Source: Cunninghamia lanceolata
Taxonomy: Eukaryota > Streptophyta > Pinopsida > Cupressales > Cupressaceae
NCBI GenBank assembly: GCA_027924645.1
Contig: BSBN01000233.1
Location: 9,566,501-9,630,500 of the forward strand
Direction: 5' to 3'
DNA: 64,000 nt
The translations under genes were made by a program, and so were the position numbers. Below are positions 11,989-23,677 of this stretch, piece after piece. Numbering within the stretch: position 1 is the stretch's first letter; each line of letters begins with the position of its first letter. The notes under the pieces are model-generated. The model had not been told where the DNA came from. It saw nothing but the letters and a program-made list of their open reading frames with translations, and did not search any database.

Positions 11989-12015
11989 TAAGTTCCTCTA
12001 AAAGAGCTTAACTGC

Positions 12016-12746
12016 TTGAGGAGATCTAGGATGTCATCCTACAAGAAAGATAGTTTGAGATTTGATGGATCCAATTTCACTCTTTGGGAAAGTCACATGG
12101 AATTTCATTTGCAATGTATGGGAATGCAATATTGGATCATGGCTTCAAAAAAATATGATCCTCCACAGAATGGTCTACATATCGTAGATGAAATAAGAGA
12201 TGCTGAAAATAATCTGCAGACTAAAGAAGCTCTTCTAAGTGCCTTATCTAATTTAGAGCTAACAAATGTCATTGATCTAAAGACTACATATGAGATTTGG
12301 CAAAAACTGGAACTTCTGCATGAAGGAGACAAGTATGTTAAATGTGCCAAGCTATAGAGTCTGAAAGGAAAATTCAAAAACCTGAAGATGAGAGAAGATG
12401 AAAATATCACTTCATTTATGCCAAGAGTAAATAAGCTTGTTTGTGGTATTAGGTGTGCTGGTGGAATCTTGGATGAAGATGAGATTGTTGGCAAAGTTCT
12501 CAGATCCCTTCCTGATTCTTACAAATATAAGGTTGCTGCTATTGAAGAATTCAGATCCTTTTCAGGTATCACAAGAGATCAATTGGTTGGTAAACTGGCT
12601 AGATTTGAACTGACCAAGTTTGGAGATGCCCCCCCAAGACTAAATCTACATTCAAAGCTAGTGCCTCTGTAAAAGGAAAACAAAAGTTTGATCTAGGAGA
12701 AAATTCTTCAAAGAAGTTATCATGGTATGAAAAAGCAAGAAAAGAC
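12016..12746 (+). pseudogene. gag: Element C gag (capsid part)
   Basis: Copia gag forms the virus-like particle. Seen: RFDGSNFTLWESHMEFHL near the start, YEIWQKLELLHEG, a TAG at 12355-12357 between KL and SLKGKF (a Gln is expected there), MREDENITSFMPRVNKL and GKVLRSLPDSYKYKV. The frame is lost at a run of seven C at 12629-12635: downstream the next frame reads SAFKA-like and KGKQKFDLGE sequence and joins the frame that starts at 12747. So one frameshift and one stop break a gag that is otherwise complete. Confidence 0.85.
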
Positions 12747-13490
12747 TTGGAAGAAGATGAAGCAGAAGCTACTCAACTTGAAGCCCTTATTGCAAAAAGA
12801 CTGCCAAGAGGATCTGGTAAGTATGAGGGGAAATTGCCATTTAAATGTTTTAACTATAATAAGATTGGCCATTTTGCCTCAAGGTGTCCAGAAAGATTTT
12901 CAAGGCCAAACCTTAACAGATCAAGGTTCCAAAAGAAATGCTACTATGTTCATGGAGATGATGATGATGGAGTAACAAATGATGAATCAGAGACAGGAAA
13001 CAAATCCATAAGTGACTCGATGTTTATTGTCATCAAGGAAGAAGATCCAATGCCCTCTGAATCTGTCAATCATAAAATTGTAGAAAGAGCTCTGGTTGCC
13101 CAAGTTGTAGAAAAGGATGATTGGGTCATTGACAGTGGATGCTCTCACCATATGAAAGGTGACAAAAATAAGTTCATAGATTTGGAAAGGTATGAAGGAG
13201 GAGTGGTAAAATTTGGTGATAATTCCGCTGGCAGAATCAGAGATAGAGGAACTATTTCTTTTGATGGAAAGAAAAAAATCAGTAATGTATTATATGTTGA
13301 AGGCTTGAAGCACAATCTTCTTAGTGTTGGACAGTTGGTGGACAAAGGCTATGATCTCCAATTCAAAAATGGAAAATGCAAGATCTTTGAAAGTTCCAGA
13401 ACAGAGATTACATCTGGTACTCAAACTAAAGGTAATATCTTCCACTTGGTTGGTACTGGTAAAAGTTGCTTATTTGTTCAAATTGATTAG
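12747..13490 (+). pseudogene. Element C gag zinc knuckle and protease
   Basis: The zinc knuckle reads CFNYNKIGHFASRC (12846-12887); the second Cys is Tyr (TGT to TAT), so RNA binding is likely damaged. The aspartic protease follows with DWVIDSGCSHHMKGD and LKHNLLSVGQL. The frame is the same as for integrase and RT downstream, separated by a TAG at 13488-13490 just before the integrase start SWLWHRRMCHV. Without the stops this would be one gag-pol polyprotein. Confidence 0.85.
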
Positions 13491-13496
13491 AGTTGG

Positions 13497-14699
13497 TTGT
13501 GGCATAGGAGAATGTGTCATGTGAATTTTGATAATATCATCAAGATAAGAAACACTCAGGCTATAAGAGATCTTCCAAGACTGGTAAAACCTACTAATAG
13601 TTTGTGCAAAGAATGTCAGTTGGGTAAGCAGAGTAGAGTCACATTCAAAAGTAAAGAACAATCTTCTACCAGATTATTGGACTTAATTCATACTGATTTA
13701 TGTGGTCTGGCAGGAATCAGGAGTGTGCAAGGTGATAGATACTTCATGTTATTGATTGATGATCACTCCTGGATGATGTGGGTAACATTTCAGAAAGAAA
13801 AATCTAAGGCCCTTGAGAAATTCAAAATATTCAAGGCAATGGTAGAAAATGAAACTAGATTGAATATAAAATGTTTGAGGTCTAATAGAGGTGGAGAATT
13901 CACATCCAGTGAGTTTATATAATTCTGTGAGAAACATGGAATAAACAGATAGTTGTCTGCTCCAAGGACTCCACAACAGAATGGAGTAGTGGAGAGAAAG
14001 AACCAAACCATCTAGGAAGCATCTAGAACCATGATGATGGAAGCAAATGTTCCTCAAATCTATTGGAGAGAAGCTATAAGCAATGCAGTCTATACTCTCA
14101 ATCGAGTACAAATCAGAAGCAATACCAGTAAAACTCCTTATGAACTTTGGTTTGGCATCACTCCCACTATGAGGTATTTCAGAGTCTTTAGTAGCAAATG
14201 TTACATTAAAAGAGATGAAGATTTAGGCAAATTTGATGGTAGAAGTGATGAAGGAATATTCTTGGGTTATTCTACTTAAAGCAAAGCATACCAGTGTTAT
14301 AACAAGAGATTGAGAAAGATTATAGAAATTACAAATGTGAAGGTTGATGAAGGTGTTGAAAAACCCTCAAGGTTTTATGAATATGATGAAAATGATCATA
14401 ATGATGTTTTGATCCAAGGAGTCCAAACCCCTTCTAAAATTTAGATTCAAAATGATCTAGTGAATCAGGAAGAAGAGATAAGTTTGAATGAACTTGTGCA
14501 AGAAACAGATGTACAAGTAAGTCCCAAAATTCCCAGGTATGTAAAACTAAATCACTCCGAAGACCAGATCATAGGTGATAAAAGAAAAGGTGTTCAAACA
14601 AGAAGGATTTCTCAAGATTCAGAAGAGTATTGTCTAATTTCAAAGATTGAACCTAAGATAGTGAATGAAGCATGCAATGATGAAAAGTAGACTAAAGCA
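13497..14699 (+). pseudogene. pol: Element C integrase and linker
   Basis: Begins with the HHCC zinc domain (WHRRMCHVNF ... CKECQLGKQ). The core follows: DLIHTDLCGLAG, LLIDDHSWMMWV and PQQNGVVERKNQT (Asp, Asp, Glu). Stops interrupt it at 13920-13922, and as TAG before LSAPRTP and before EASRTM, both at positions that are Gln in copia integrases I know. A stop at 14277-14279 follows LGYST. The 14280-14699 stretch is the usual low-complexity linker (DEGVEKPSRFYEYDEND, SEDQIIGDKRKGVQTRR) before the RT. Confidence 0.85.
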
Positions 14700-16154
14700 A
14701 TGGAGGAAGAGATGATGCAAATTGAGAAAAATCACACTTGGGATCTTGTTCCCAGACCTAAAAACAAGAATGTGATTGGAACGAAATGGGTCTTCCAGAA
14801 TAAACTGAATGAAGATGGTGAAGTAGTCAGAAATAAAGCCAGATTAGTCTGCAAAGGTTACTCCCAAGTAGAAGGAGTTGATTTTGAGGAAACTTTTGCT
14901 CTGGTGGCAAGAATTGAAGCAGTCAAATTATTTCTTGCTTTTGCTTCCTTCAAGGACTTCAAAGTATATCAGATGGATGTCAAGTCTACCTTCCTAAATG
15001 GTGACTTGGAAGAAGAAGTTTATATTGAGCAACTGGATGGATTTCAATTGTCTGATCATGGTGATATGGTCTGCAAGTTGAAGAAAGCACTTTATGGACT
15101 CAAGCAATCCCCAAGCACCTGGTATGAAAGATTGGATAAGCATCTTTTGAAGATTGGTTTCAACAAAGGTACTACTGACAGTAATTTGTACTTCAAAATT
15201 GATCATGAAAATATCTTGATTGTTGAAGTATTTGTTGATGATATCATTTTTGGAGGAAGAGATAGTATGTGCAAAACTTTTGCAAATCAAATGAAAAATA
15301 AATTTGAGATGTCCATGTTTGGGGAAATGAATTTCTTTTTGGGCCTGCAAATTACTCAAACAAAGAAAGGAATCTTCATTTCTCAGACTAAATATGTGAA
15401 AGAATTGTTGAAGAAATTTGGGATGGAAGACTCAAAACCAATGAGTACTCCCATGGCAACTGGATGTAAATTGAGAAAAGATAATGACTCTCCTAAGGCT
15501 AATCAGAAAAAGTATAGATCAATGATTGGAGGGTTATTGTATCTCACTCAAACTAGACCTAATATTATGAATGATGTTGGTCTTGTTGCTAGATTCCAAG
15601 CTGATCCTAGAGAATCTCATGTCATGGCAATCAAGAGGATTTTTAGATATCTAAAAGGGATAGTTGAGTTTGGTTTGTGGTATCCTAGAGATCATGATTT
15701 CTCTCTTCATGCATACACAAATAACAATTGGGCAGGAGATGTGGATGACTGGAAGAGTACCAGTGGTGGAGCATTCTTTTTGGGAAAGAGATTGGTTTCT
15801 TGGCTAAGCAAGAAACAAGAGGCAATATCTCTGTCCACTGCAGAAGCAAAATATATTGCAGCAGCAGGTAGTTGCACTCAAGTATTGTGGATGAAGCAAA
15901 TTCTAAGAGGCATCAGAGTGGAGTATGAGGAACCTATCACAATCTTCTGTGATAATTCAAGTGCAATAAACATATCAAAGAATCCAGTGTTGCATTCAAA
16001 GACTAAACATATATATGTCAAGTTTCTCTTTTTGAGAGAGCAAGTGAACAAGAATGAAGTCAGATTGGAGTTTGTGCCTTCCAAGGATCAAATTGCAATA
16101 TTTTTACTAAACATCTACCTAAGGACTCTTTTGAGTATCTCAGGGAGAAGTTAG
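14700..16154 (+). pseudogene. pol: Element C reverse transcriptase and RNase H
   Basis: An open frame of 484 codons, the longest in C. Copia RT motifs: [65 protein letters not shown], and the catalytic FVDDIIFG (about 15231-15254). RNase [21 protein letters not shown], where the first Asp of the usual YSDADWAG is Asn; then [11 protein letters not shown] and [14 protein letters not shown] with acidic residues kept. RT looks intact, while RNase H has lost a catalytic Asp by a G-to-A type change. It ends shortly before the PPT region. Confidence 0.9.
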
Positions 16155-16509
16155 GGGTTATTACCCCTCCGATTCTAAGTTAAGGTGCATTGATATGCAT
16201 TAGTTCAGTGGATCTCACAGTCATATTTTGTGGTCTAGATTCATGATGGAAAGCTACTACTCAGGTGGAACAACTGATATGTTTTTGAAGTAATCCAGGT
16301 ATGTACCCTTTGCCATTGATGTTAAATGGGGAGAGAAGACATGTGAAAAATAAGTGGTTACTGATCAAAGGGCAAATAGTAAAGGAAAAGAAGACATGTG
16401 AGTGGTTGTTATTGATAGGGTGAGTTATTTTAATAAGGAGAAGTTCTTGTCTTGATGGTTAAAACATTTTTTCACATCATATGTTGCCATCAATGACAAA
16501 GGGGGAGAT
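16155..16509 (+). other. Element C 3' untranslated part with polypurine tract
   Basis: Non-coding. It ends in the purine run AAAGGGGGAGA (about 16498-16508) directly before the 3' LTR, which primes plus-strand DNA synthesis in LTR elements. Nothing else seen. Confidence 0.8.
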
Positions 16510-17876
16510 TGTTACAAGTATGGGCCTAACTGGTGTTGTCATTGATGTCAACATACTCCTGTTGCATTAATGATAAGGATTGGATGAGTTGTGTGCTGAG
16601 GATATTGAGAAAATTAGTCCTATTCAGGAATAGAGAAGAACAATAAAGATAGTGAGGTAAAGATCCTAGATAAGATGAATATCAGAGGATGCGCTTCAAA
16701 GGGTTTGCAAATATGTGTCTTAATATGATCCAATAAAGTTTTTAGAGGTCCACATGCAGATCTGAAGAAGTTATGGCCACTTAAGTAAAACTGGTTCTGG
16801 CAGGTGTTTAGAGGTGACAGAGTGACACAGATAGGTCCGGTGAGATCCGAAAATGCAATATCTTGTTCTACAGATTTGATGGAGTGTTTAGGAAGTCAAT
16901 GTGAATTTACAACCCAATTGTTTCATGGTCTAGAGGTTTGCAAGCATCTATTCTAATATGATAGTGATGACAGACTATGTTCTTGAGGTTCCAGATAAAT
17001 GAGAAATTGATTTCAGTGAACAGAAGTAGTATGGATGTTCTTGGTGATTCAGGCAAGCTTGTGGAGGTCTTTGGATTGTGTCCAATTCATGTTGATGGTC
17101 TGCATTGAAGTTGAGCTCATAATTGAAGAACTAATTCTAGATGATGGTGTTCTTCCTAAGTCTAGTTGACCAGATGAGTTACACATCCTGCGGATGATCT
17201 TGAAGATGTTCTGTGAAGAATGACATGTTCCAAAAGAAAGATTGAAGTCTCAGATCTGTGTGGCTGATAGTGTACTGATCCACGTGAAGTCTTTTTGTAA
17301 TTAGTCATATTATATTTATGTATTTGTTGTGTAATGTTTGCTGACTTGGATGATTATCCCTAAGTCGATGTCTTGTATAAATAAGGAGTTGTAAAGTCAC
17401 TTCAAAGATATCTTTGGGAGATGAGAATGTTGTAGAGAGGAGTAGAGCGAAAGGTAGAGAAGAAGTATTGGGCTTAAATGGAACTGACTCAAGCATGGTG
17501 AAGATGCTATTCTTCAGTTCAAGTATGTAATACTTATTATTTTGTAGACAGTGTGTCTCTTGTAGGCAGTGGGCCTCTTGTGAGCAGTGTGCTCGGGCAG
17601 TGAGCCCTAATTGGCATGTGCCATTTTGTTCTTTCTATTTTTTAATAGAGAATACAATCTTGGGTTAGTCACCCTGTGGTTTTTCCCTTAACCGGGTTTT
17701 CCACATCAAAAATCTTGGTGTCATATGTGTTAATGTGTTTCTGCTCTTGAATTGCTGCATTATGTTTTCATGATTAATTTACTGCTGAATTAAGAAAAGG
17801 ACTTAAGTGATTAATTCAAGGAAGTTTTGGACAACTGATTCACCCCCCCTCTCAGGTGTCTGTCCTAAATCTAACA
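16510..17876 (+). repeat. Element C 3' LTR
   Basis: 1,367 bases, TGTTACAAG to CTAACA; partner of 10618-11974. TATAAATA at 17376-17383. It is followed by CTACC, the likely target duplication of CTACA at 10613-10617. Confidence 0.92.
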
Positions 17877-18784
17877 CTACCTCTCTAAAATTTACCTCCT
17901 CTGCCTCTCTATTTTTTTTTATCATGCCTCTTATTCAACATTTCTTCAACTTTCAGGGCAAACTAATATGCTTTTTCCAGTGTTGTCATCCTTACCAAAC
18001 TCAATTTTTCTTGAATGCTCCATCTCAGTCCATTGATACATCTAGCCACTTTCTCCTTGCTTGCTTCACTATGTCCTATTCTTATGATCATCTTATGAAA
18101 TTCTTCAGTATACTCCTTCACAAATTTCTCCTTTTGTCTCAAGTTTTGCAATCTCTTCAATAGTTCCAACTCATAGTCAGCAGGTATAAATAGATTCTTC
18201 AATTTTGTCACCATCCTATCCCATTTTGTAATCTTTTCTTTTCCTCTTCTATTTCTATCCAACTAAACTTCTTTCCACCATATAGTAGCATGTCCTTTTA
18301 GCTTTGTTTTTGCAAATTTCACCTTCTCTAGATCTTCAATTTCTTCATACTGAAAGTATTCTTCCGTGTCATTTATCGAGTCAATCAACTCTTCGGGGTT
18401 CAAATTGCTAGTATAGTTTGGTATATCAACTCTAGGTCTCTTTCCAATCTTTGAAATAGATCACAAGATCTTGACTTGATCTGATTCTTCTTCTTCTTCA
18501 ACTCTTAGGGTTTCTTCGGTTTGATTTGTAGATTGAAATTCTTCCTCATGACTCTTAATATCAATTTCAGGGCTTAGTCCTTTTCTTCTATCTTCAACAG
18601 CATCTAATCTAATTTGTATTGTTTTCATCATCTCCATCATCTCATCCATTCTACTAACCATTGTTCCAATAGCAGGGATTCTCCTTAGTGGCATCTTCCT
18701 AGGATCAAGTGTAAACTGCCTCAATTCATTGATCAGGCTACAAGGTGACAACTGCCTCACAATCGACAATCGGTTGCAACACAA
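17877..18784 (-). pseudogene. gag: Element B gag, 5' part
   Basis: Minus-strand frame with retrotransposon gag features: an N-terminal acidic/coiled stretch (RMDEMMEMMKTIQIRLDAVE), YFQYEEIEDLEKVKFAKTKL, ATIWWKE, and LFIPADYELELLKRLQNLRQ ... VKEYTEEFHKMIIR. It aligns with element E gag (YVPLDYSIQLHKRKQNLKQ, SSYTEEFMKLCMK). TAG stops occur after WWKEV and at 17963-17965 (AY*FALKVEE; element E has Gln in CFQLALKVEE). It continues left of element C at 10617. Confidence 0.82.
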
Positions 18785-18897
18785 GTAACCTGCCTCAAAT
18801 TTAGTGATCTATCCACAACAAGATCTCATGGAATTCCTTCACCAACTTCACTCTATTTTCTCCCAAAGATTCAAACTTTCACTTTGGAACCACTTGG
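18785..18897 (-). other. Element B 5' leader and likely primer binding site
   Basis: On the minus strand a site starting TGGTTCCAAAGTG begins at 18892, five bases inside the LTR border. The TGG start and position fit a primer site; I did not identify the tRNA. Confidence 0.45.
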
Positions 18898-19737
18898 TGT
18901 AGTCATAGTTTGGAGGGTCCTCAAAGAGAATAATCTAGACCATGCAACTAGAGTAAACACAATGGAAATACTCAAAGAAATGAAGCAATTATAAATTTAT
19001 TCATTCAGTATATCATGGAATTCAAATACAAATTGGCCATTAACATGCAAGATTACAATTAGGGCTCATAGGCCTAATTACAGAATATCAGAATATACAC
19101 AAGATATAGCTTTGAAGCTCCTTCACAAAGAATCCAAACTATGAACTTATCCTAATGATCATAACTATTGAAATCTACTTTCCTAAGGATCAATTACATC
19201 AATATATATCATCTTCAGTACAAAATATTTGTTCGTATCAACCAAGGAAGATCACATACTCCAATGAAGAGCTGTAATGTGTGTACACAGATAGGTCAGA
19301 CCTAAATGAATAGAACTCCTTTGCAAATGAATGGAATTGTGTGCGGATCTTGAGGAAGGTTGGCCATGAACCAATAAATATTCATTGATGTGTCTTTTAG
19401 CTTTGCAAGTTATGAAATGCTATGTAGCTCTTCTCCTTTAGTTGATTATTAGAGATTGTCAGGATGCTCTGTTGTGAGAAAATAGTTGATCCTCTGATAG
19501 CGATAACTTTCTGGTACTTGATCCAAATGCTTTGAAAATTAGATACGATGTAGATGGATGAATCTATGTACTAAGTCTAGCTCTGTAAGATCTGAAATGT
19601 AACTGTGGTAGAATGTGGACCAAAATACATAAACTGCTACTAACTGAACTGACTAGAAAATAAAAAGAAATAAATTGAAATGCAAATGTTTTTGGTTGAT
19701 GCAAGATTGCTCTTGAACCAGGGATACTCCTACATCA
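18898..19737 (-). repeat. Element B 5' LTR
   Basis: Placed by the primer site on one side and by the match of 19718-19737 to the 3' LTR stub 6806-6825 on the other. On the minus strand it runs TGATGTAGG to CTACA, about 840 bases. There is no full partner in the window, so internal details are unsupported. Confidence 0.6.
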
Positions 19738-19796
19738 TTTATGTAGATTGCAGTGTGGATGGTGTTGATGGTGGTTGTAGCACACAACAATGCAGG
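19738..19796. other. 59-base spacer between elements B and D
   Basis: Contains no feature I can identify. Its last five bases, GCAGG (19792-19796), are the left copy of element D's target duplication. It may be the only remnant of an older host sequence here, or a piece of element G. Confidence 0.4.
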
Positions 19797-22349
19797 TGTT
19801 ACCTCTTAATCTGACTGGATACTTATTCCCAGTTGTCCCTACAAGGTAGCCATCAATGATCAATAGGATTCCTAGGCTAGCGGCTAACAGTAAAGGAGAT
19901 AGACTCTATAGATATCTCCTCTTCTTCTTTAGGCTCTACAGAACCAAGGGGGTGTTCCCTATTCAACATCTACAACATATGCACATGAAACTACTTGGAT
20001 GTTGAAACAAAGCAGATAAATCCTCTATGATGTAGGCCAAAATTGTGGAATAAGTACAAAGGGGCTAGCTTTGTGACTATGCTCAGTTGTAGATAGAGGA
20101 TTTTGGGTCCTAAAACTACTTCTAAAATCCTAAAGGTTTGTATATGAAGTTTGAGTTTGATTTATATATGGATGTAAAACTAGGACTTTGGGTTACAACA
20201 GAGATACCAGACCAGATCGGTGCCTATCTAGGGCTCAGAGTTAGTAGACATATATATGTGAATGTTTACCACAGACCCAAGACAATAATCAGATTTCAAG
20301 GGGTTTCTAAAATGTCTGCCTTACAGACAATACCCAAGAGAGAGTATTTAGTTATTTCTGCTTACAAACATCCCTATTGCATGTATTCTTCTCAACACTT
20401 AATCCAAAATATTCAATCTAGTCCTTGAGCAGAAGTAATAGACTAAATATTCAATATAGAAAACCTATATTCTAGAATCTATAACATCCCTTAGATGTTC
20501 AGAGTCAGAAGAAAAACACATTCAGTCTGGAGACAAATAACCAAACACATGCAATGAAGCATTACTCATTTAAATCAACATGAAATCAATAATTTTGTGC
20601 ATAATACACACAACATACAACTCATAAACTCACAAAGACACCTGAAATAGAGTCACCAGAAAGTTGTATTCCTACTGCAGCACCAAAATTTGTCCAGTTT
20701 CCAACAACCAATAAGTAACACAGTTTGGCTTTTATACCAAGACTATGTACCTGGAAAAAATTAAATTACAAGGCGAGGTCAAAATTTATCGTCAGATACA
20801 CAGTATCATGAGAAATGGCGCCCAAAACAATAAATGAAGTAGGGGACAAAATGGGAAGAAGCAAGAGAAGGGCAAGGAATGGTTGAGCTCAAGCCCTGTG
20901 CCATCGTTGGAAGACTCACCGTCATAAATCAAGTACTTGGCCATTCAACCATCGGCCCATGCCTGTTCGCAATACTGCCATAATGGCTCAACCACCGGCA
21001 GCTCCTCCCAGAAACAGTAACAACGTACCCATGGAAAATTCCCGCTCAAAAAATGACCACAGACGCAAGGAAAAAAGCCATCGCCGAAGGTTCAAAACCC
21101 GACCATCGATTTGAAAACCCATCGCCAAGATCAACGGTCCCAAAATATGCATAAAGAGTCACCAGCCAATGATATCGTGCCATGTAGGCACCTTAATTTT
21201 CTATCGCTGACCCTTCACTCTTTCCATTTTACCTTTTCGCCCTTGTATATGCAAAAACACATGCATATACAAACACCTTATATACAAGTCAGACCCCAAA
21301 TTGAAATTCAATTCAAGTCTGGCTTGTATCCTTTTCTTGCATTCATCACTTTGTATATTACATAATATACAAGTGCAAAACATATACAGGGTGAACGCCA
21401 AGTACCCTTTCTGCTGGAATGGAAAATCTCTTGGAATCTACATTGTATCCCTCCATTGTACATTTGGTTGCATATTGACATGTATAAACACATATACAAC
21501 TCACGGACCCCAAACATTTATATAGCAGCCTGAAACCTTCGTCAGGTCCGGAATGTATGTCCCTCATTGTATATCCTCAATATACAATGCACACAAACCG
21601 CGGAAATCAACCTTTTGTCTGCCACAATGCACTTCCATTTTGCATCAAGGTTGCATGTATGAAATGTATATTTGATTGTATATCCAAATATACAATCCCA
21701 AAAATACAAGTGGTGGGCCCCCAGTTTCGTAACTTGCTTTGCATTTGTCCTTTTGCACTTTTCTACCTTTGTATATTACAGAATATACAAGATCATTTGT
21801 TCATTGCACTGTTCCCTTTGTATGTCGTGGTGGATCATTCTACTAGAGCACATGCATATTTGACTTCCTTGTATATATTTCATTGCATAAGACCTGATGT
21901 ATATTGACATACATTCATTCCTGCACATACAAACACAGGATCTCCTCCAGAATATTCCTGTAATGTATCTTTTCCCTTTGTATATAACCGTTGTATGTTT
22001 GAACATACAAACCAAATATACATGCAACCCAATATGCAAGCAGCTAATATTCCTAGAATCTTCAATGTATATTCTACCCTTGTACATCCTCCTTTTGAAC
22101 CTGATATGCATTTAAAATGCATCTAACTCATTTTCTTGAAGGACGATGGAGATTTTGCACCCGCCAATACATATTTTTGACCTACATGCATATACAAACC
22201 ATTTTGTGCACACAGAGACACTTGCACCTTAACTAACTTTAACATTTTCCTGACTACATAGGCCAAAAGTATTATAATTTTTTAGACCTTTGGGAAGGGG
22301 CCTGCATATTTAAATGCATGAAACCAGATTTCTCATGCAGGCGGTAACA
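19797..22349 (-). repeat. Element D 3' LTR
   Basis: 2,553 bases, aligned to the split 5' LTR. A minus-strand TATATAAA lies at 21517-21524, so U3 is 21525-22349. Small ORFs at 21111-22122 are shadows of the hairpin array. Confidence 0.92.
21243..22010. repeat. Array of perfect TTGTATAT/ATATACAA hairpins in D 3' LTR
   Basis: Perfect inverted repeats: 21243-21253 with 21262-21272 (11-base arms, 8-base loop); 21351-21360 with 21363-21372 (10, loop 2); 21566-21574 with 21580-21588 (9, loop 5); 21674-21683 with 21688-21697 (10, loop 4); 21769-21777 with 21782-21790 (9, loop 4); 21991-21999 with 22002-22010 (9, loop 2). Arms share the core TTGTATAT or TTGTATGT, while loops and spacers differ. The array spans the TATA box region and most of U3. 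Function unknown; a protein-binding or RNA-hairpin role is inference. Confidence 0.8.
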
Positions 22350-22753
22350 TAGGCTCCGATTGGGGACGTGCAGGCGCTAGGCTGTAGTGAGAACTAGATC
22401 ACTCCAGCACAGACCAGGTAGAACACAAAACACAAAACAACACTGATTATACAGGGTGAGCATAGACTATTTACACCTAATTTACAAATGTGCATGGAGG
22501 AAGATCATTTATGAAAAATACGGCTTCAGGAACTAACCGTGCACTAGTAGTTCCAGCAACTCACCACTCAGGGCCTGGAGGAAGTATGAATTTTCTCCAT
22601 GAATATTGCTAATTTGATTGGACCCATCCATAATGGCTCAAATTTATTATGCTTACCCTTATCTTGGCTCTTTGCATTCCAAACAAGGACCAAGTCACTT
22701 ATCTGAAACTTTCTTTCTGTAGTCTTTCTATCAAACAAAAATTTCATTTTCTG
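22350..22753 (-). other. Element D 3' internal end
   Basis: Includes the far C-terminus of integrase, with stops (for example HNKFEPLWMGP read on the minus strand near 22650), then non-coding sequence. I saw no clear polypurine tract next to the LTR at 22350. Confidence 0.5.
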
Positions 22754-23640
22754 CTATTTCTTGATGTTTGTCATGTGTGCCTCTCTTTTGATTTCATCCA
22801 ATGCAACTAGCTGGTTTATCCTTTCAGTCATTGAATCCTCAACCTCCACATCATTTTCTTGTATGAATCTATAGACTAGCAAAAGGTTGTTCATAGGTAG
22901 CCTAGCTAGTGCACCATACACTAACTCAAAAGGTGACCTTCCAATTGATTCTTTCACTGTCATCCTCTTGGCCCATAGTGCCATCTTTAACTTTGAATCC
23001 CATACCCTTTTGCTTTTATCTAACATCCTCTTTATGATTTTCATGAGGATCTTATTGCTTGATTCTGCTTGACCATTTCCTTGTGGGTGATATGGTGATG
23101 CATATGACAGATTAATCCGGTACTTGTTGCAAAAATCAACAAAATCTTCAGATCTGAAGCACATGGCATTGTCCGTGACAATTGTAGCTGGCACTCCAAA
23201 TCTGATAATAATGTGCTCTAAAACAAAATCCATCACCACTTTTCTCGTAGCTTTCTTAGTTGGAATGGCTTCAACCCATTTGGTAAAATAATCAGTAGCA
23301 ACCAAAATCCAACTGTGTCCTCCACTCGATTTCTCTGAGATTTCCTCTATAAAATCAATTCCCCATTGCTAAAATGGGGCCTCTATAGTTACAATCCTAA
23401 GGGGTAGTGCACCTTCATATTTTAGCTTCCCTAAGAACCTCTGGCAAGGATCACATGTTCTTACCAACCTTTGTGCATCTAAGAAAAGAGTTGGCCACCA
23501 GTATCCTATTCTAAGAATTTTGTGGGCTGTTGTCTTGGTAGCGAAATATCCACCACATCCTCCTGTGTGTAGATCTTTTAAAATATCAACAGCCTAATCC
23601 TCATTCACACATCTAAGTAGTACACCTTCAGGATTCTTCC
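22754..23640 (-). pseudogene. pol: Element D integrase
   Basis: Zinc domain HTGGCGGYFATKTTAHKI with CDPCQRF; core VATDYFTKWVEAIP, IVTDNAMCF and PQGNGQAESSNKI, so the three acidic residues are present. A TAG at 23369-23371 replaces the first Gln of the PFQQWGIDFI motif; in element F the second Gln of the same motif is TAG (51658-51660). The tail contains SPFELVYGA. Apart from this stop the core is well preserved and stays in the frame of RT. No chromodomain seen. Confidence 0.88.
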
Positions 23641-23677
23641 AATACAACTCTCCTTGAAGAATTATGTATTTGATTGC

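Larger units (their letters stand above)
10618..17876 (+). mobile_element. Element C: Ty1/copia LTR retrotransposon
   Basis: Complete structure: LTRs 10618-11974 and 16510-17876, both starting TGTT(G/A)CAAG and ending CTAACA; initiator-Met primer site; gag-protease-integrase-RT-RNase H order (the copia order); polypurine tract. It is inserted in element B gag. The flanks are CTACA at 10613-10617 and CTACC at 17877-17881, a 5-base duplication with one mismatch. The two LTRs differ by 10 bases in length and at many sites, so C is older than element A's insertion judged by LTR similarity. Confidence 0.95.
6806..19737 (-). mobile_element. Element B: chromovirus-type gypsy element, split by copia element C
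   Basis: Minus-strand domain order from right to left: 5' LTR (18898-19737), primer site, gag (18784-17877), [element C insertion], gag zinc knuckle, protease, RT, RNase H, integrase, chromodomain (to 6859), and the first 20 bases of the 3' LTR (6806-6825) before element A. RT to integrase keep one frame from 9970 to 7352, with stops only. The chromodomain identifies the chromovirus branch of Ty3/gypsy; I do not assign a sub-lineage. Confidence 0.85.

Noticed and set aside
21111..22122. Many overlapping ORFs on both strands, rich in Cys, Ile and Tyr
   Set aside because: They come from the TTGTATAT/ATATACAA hairpins, which rarely give stops in some frames; the same peptides appear on both strands.
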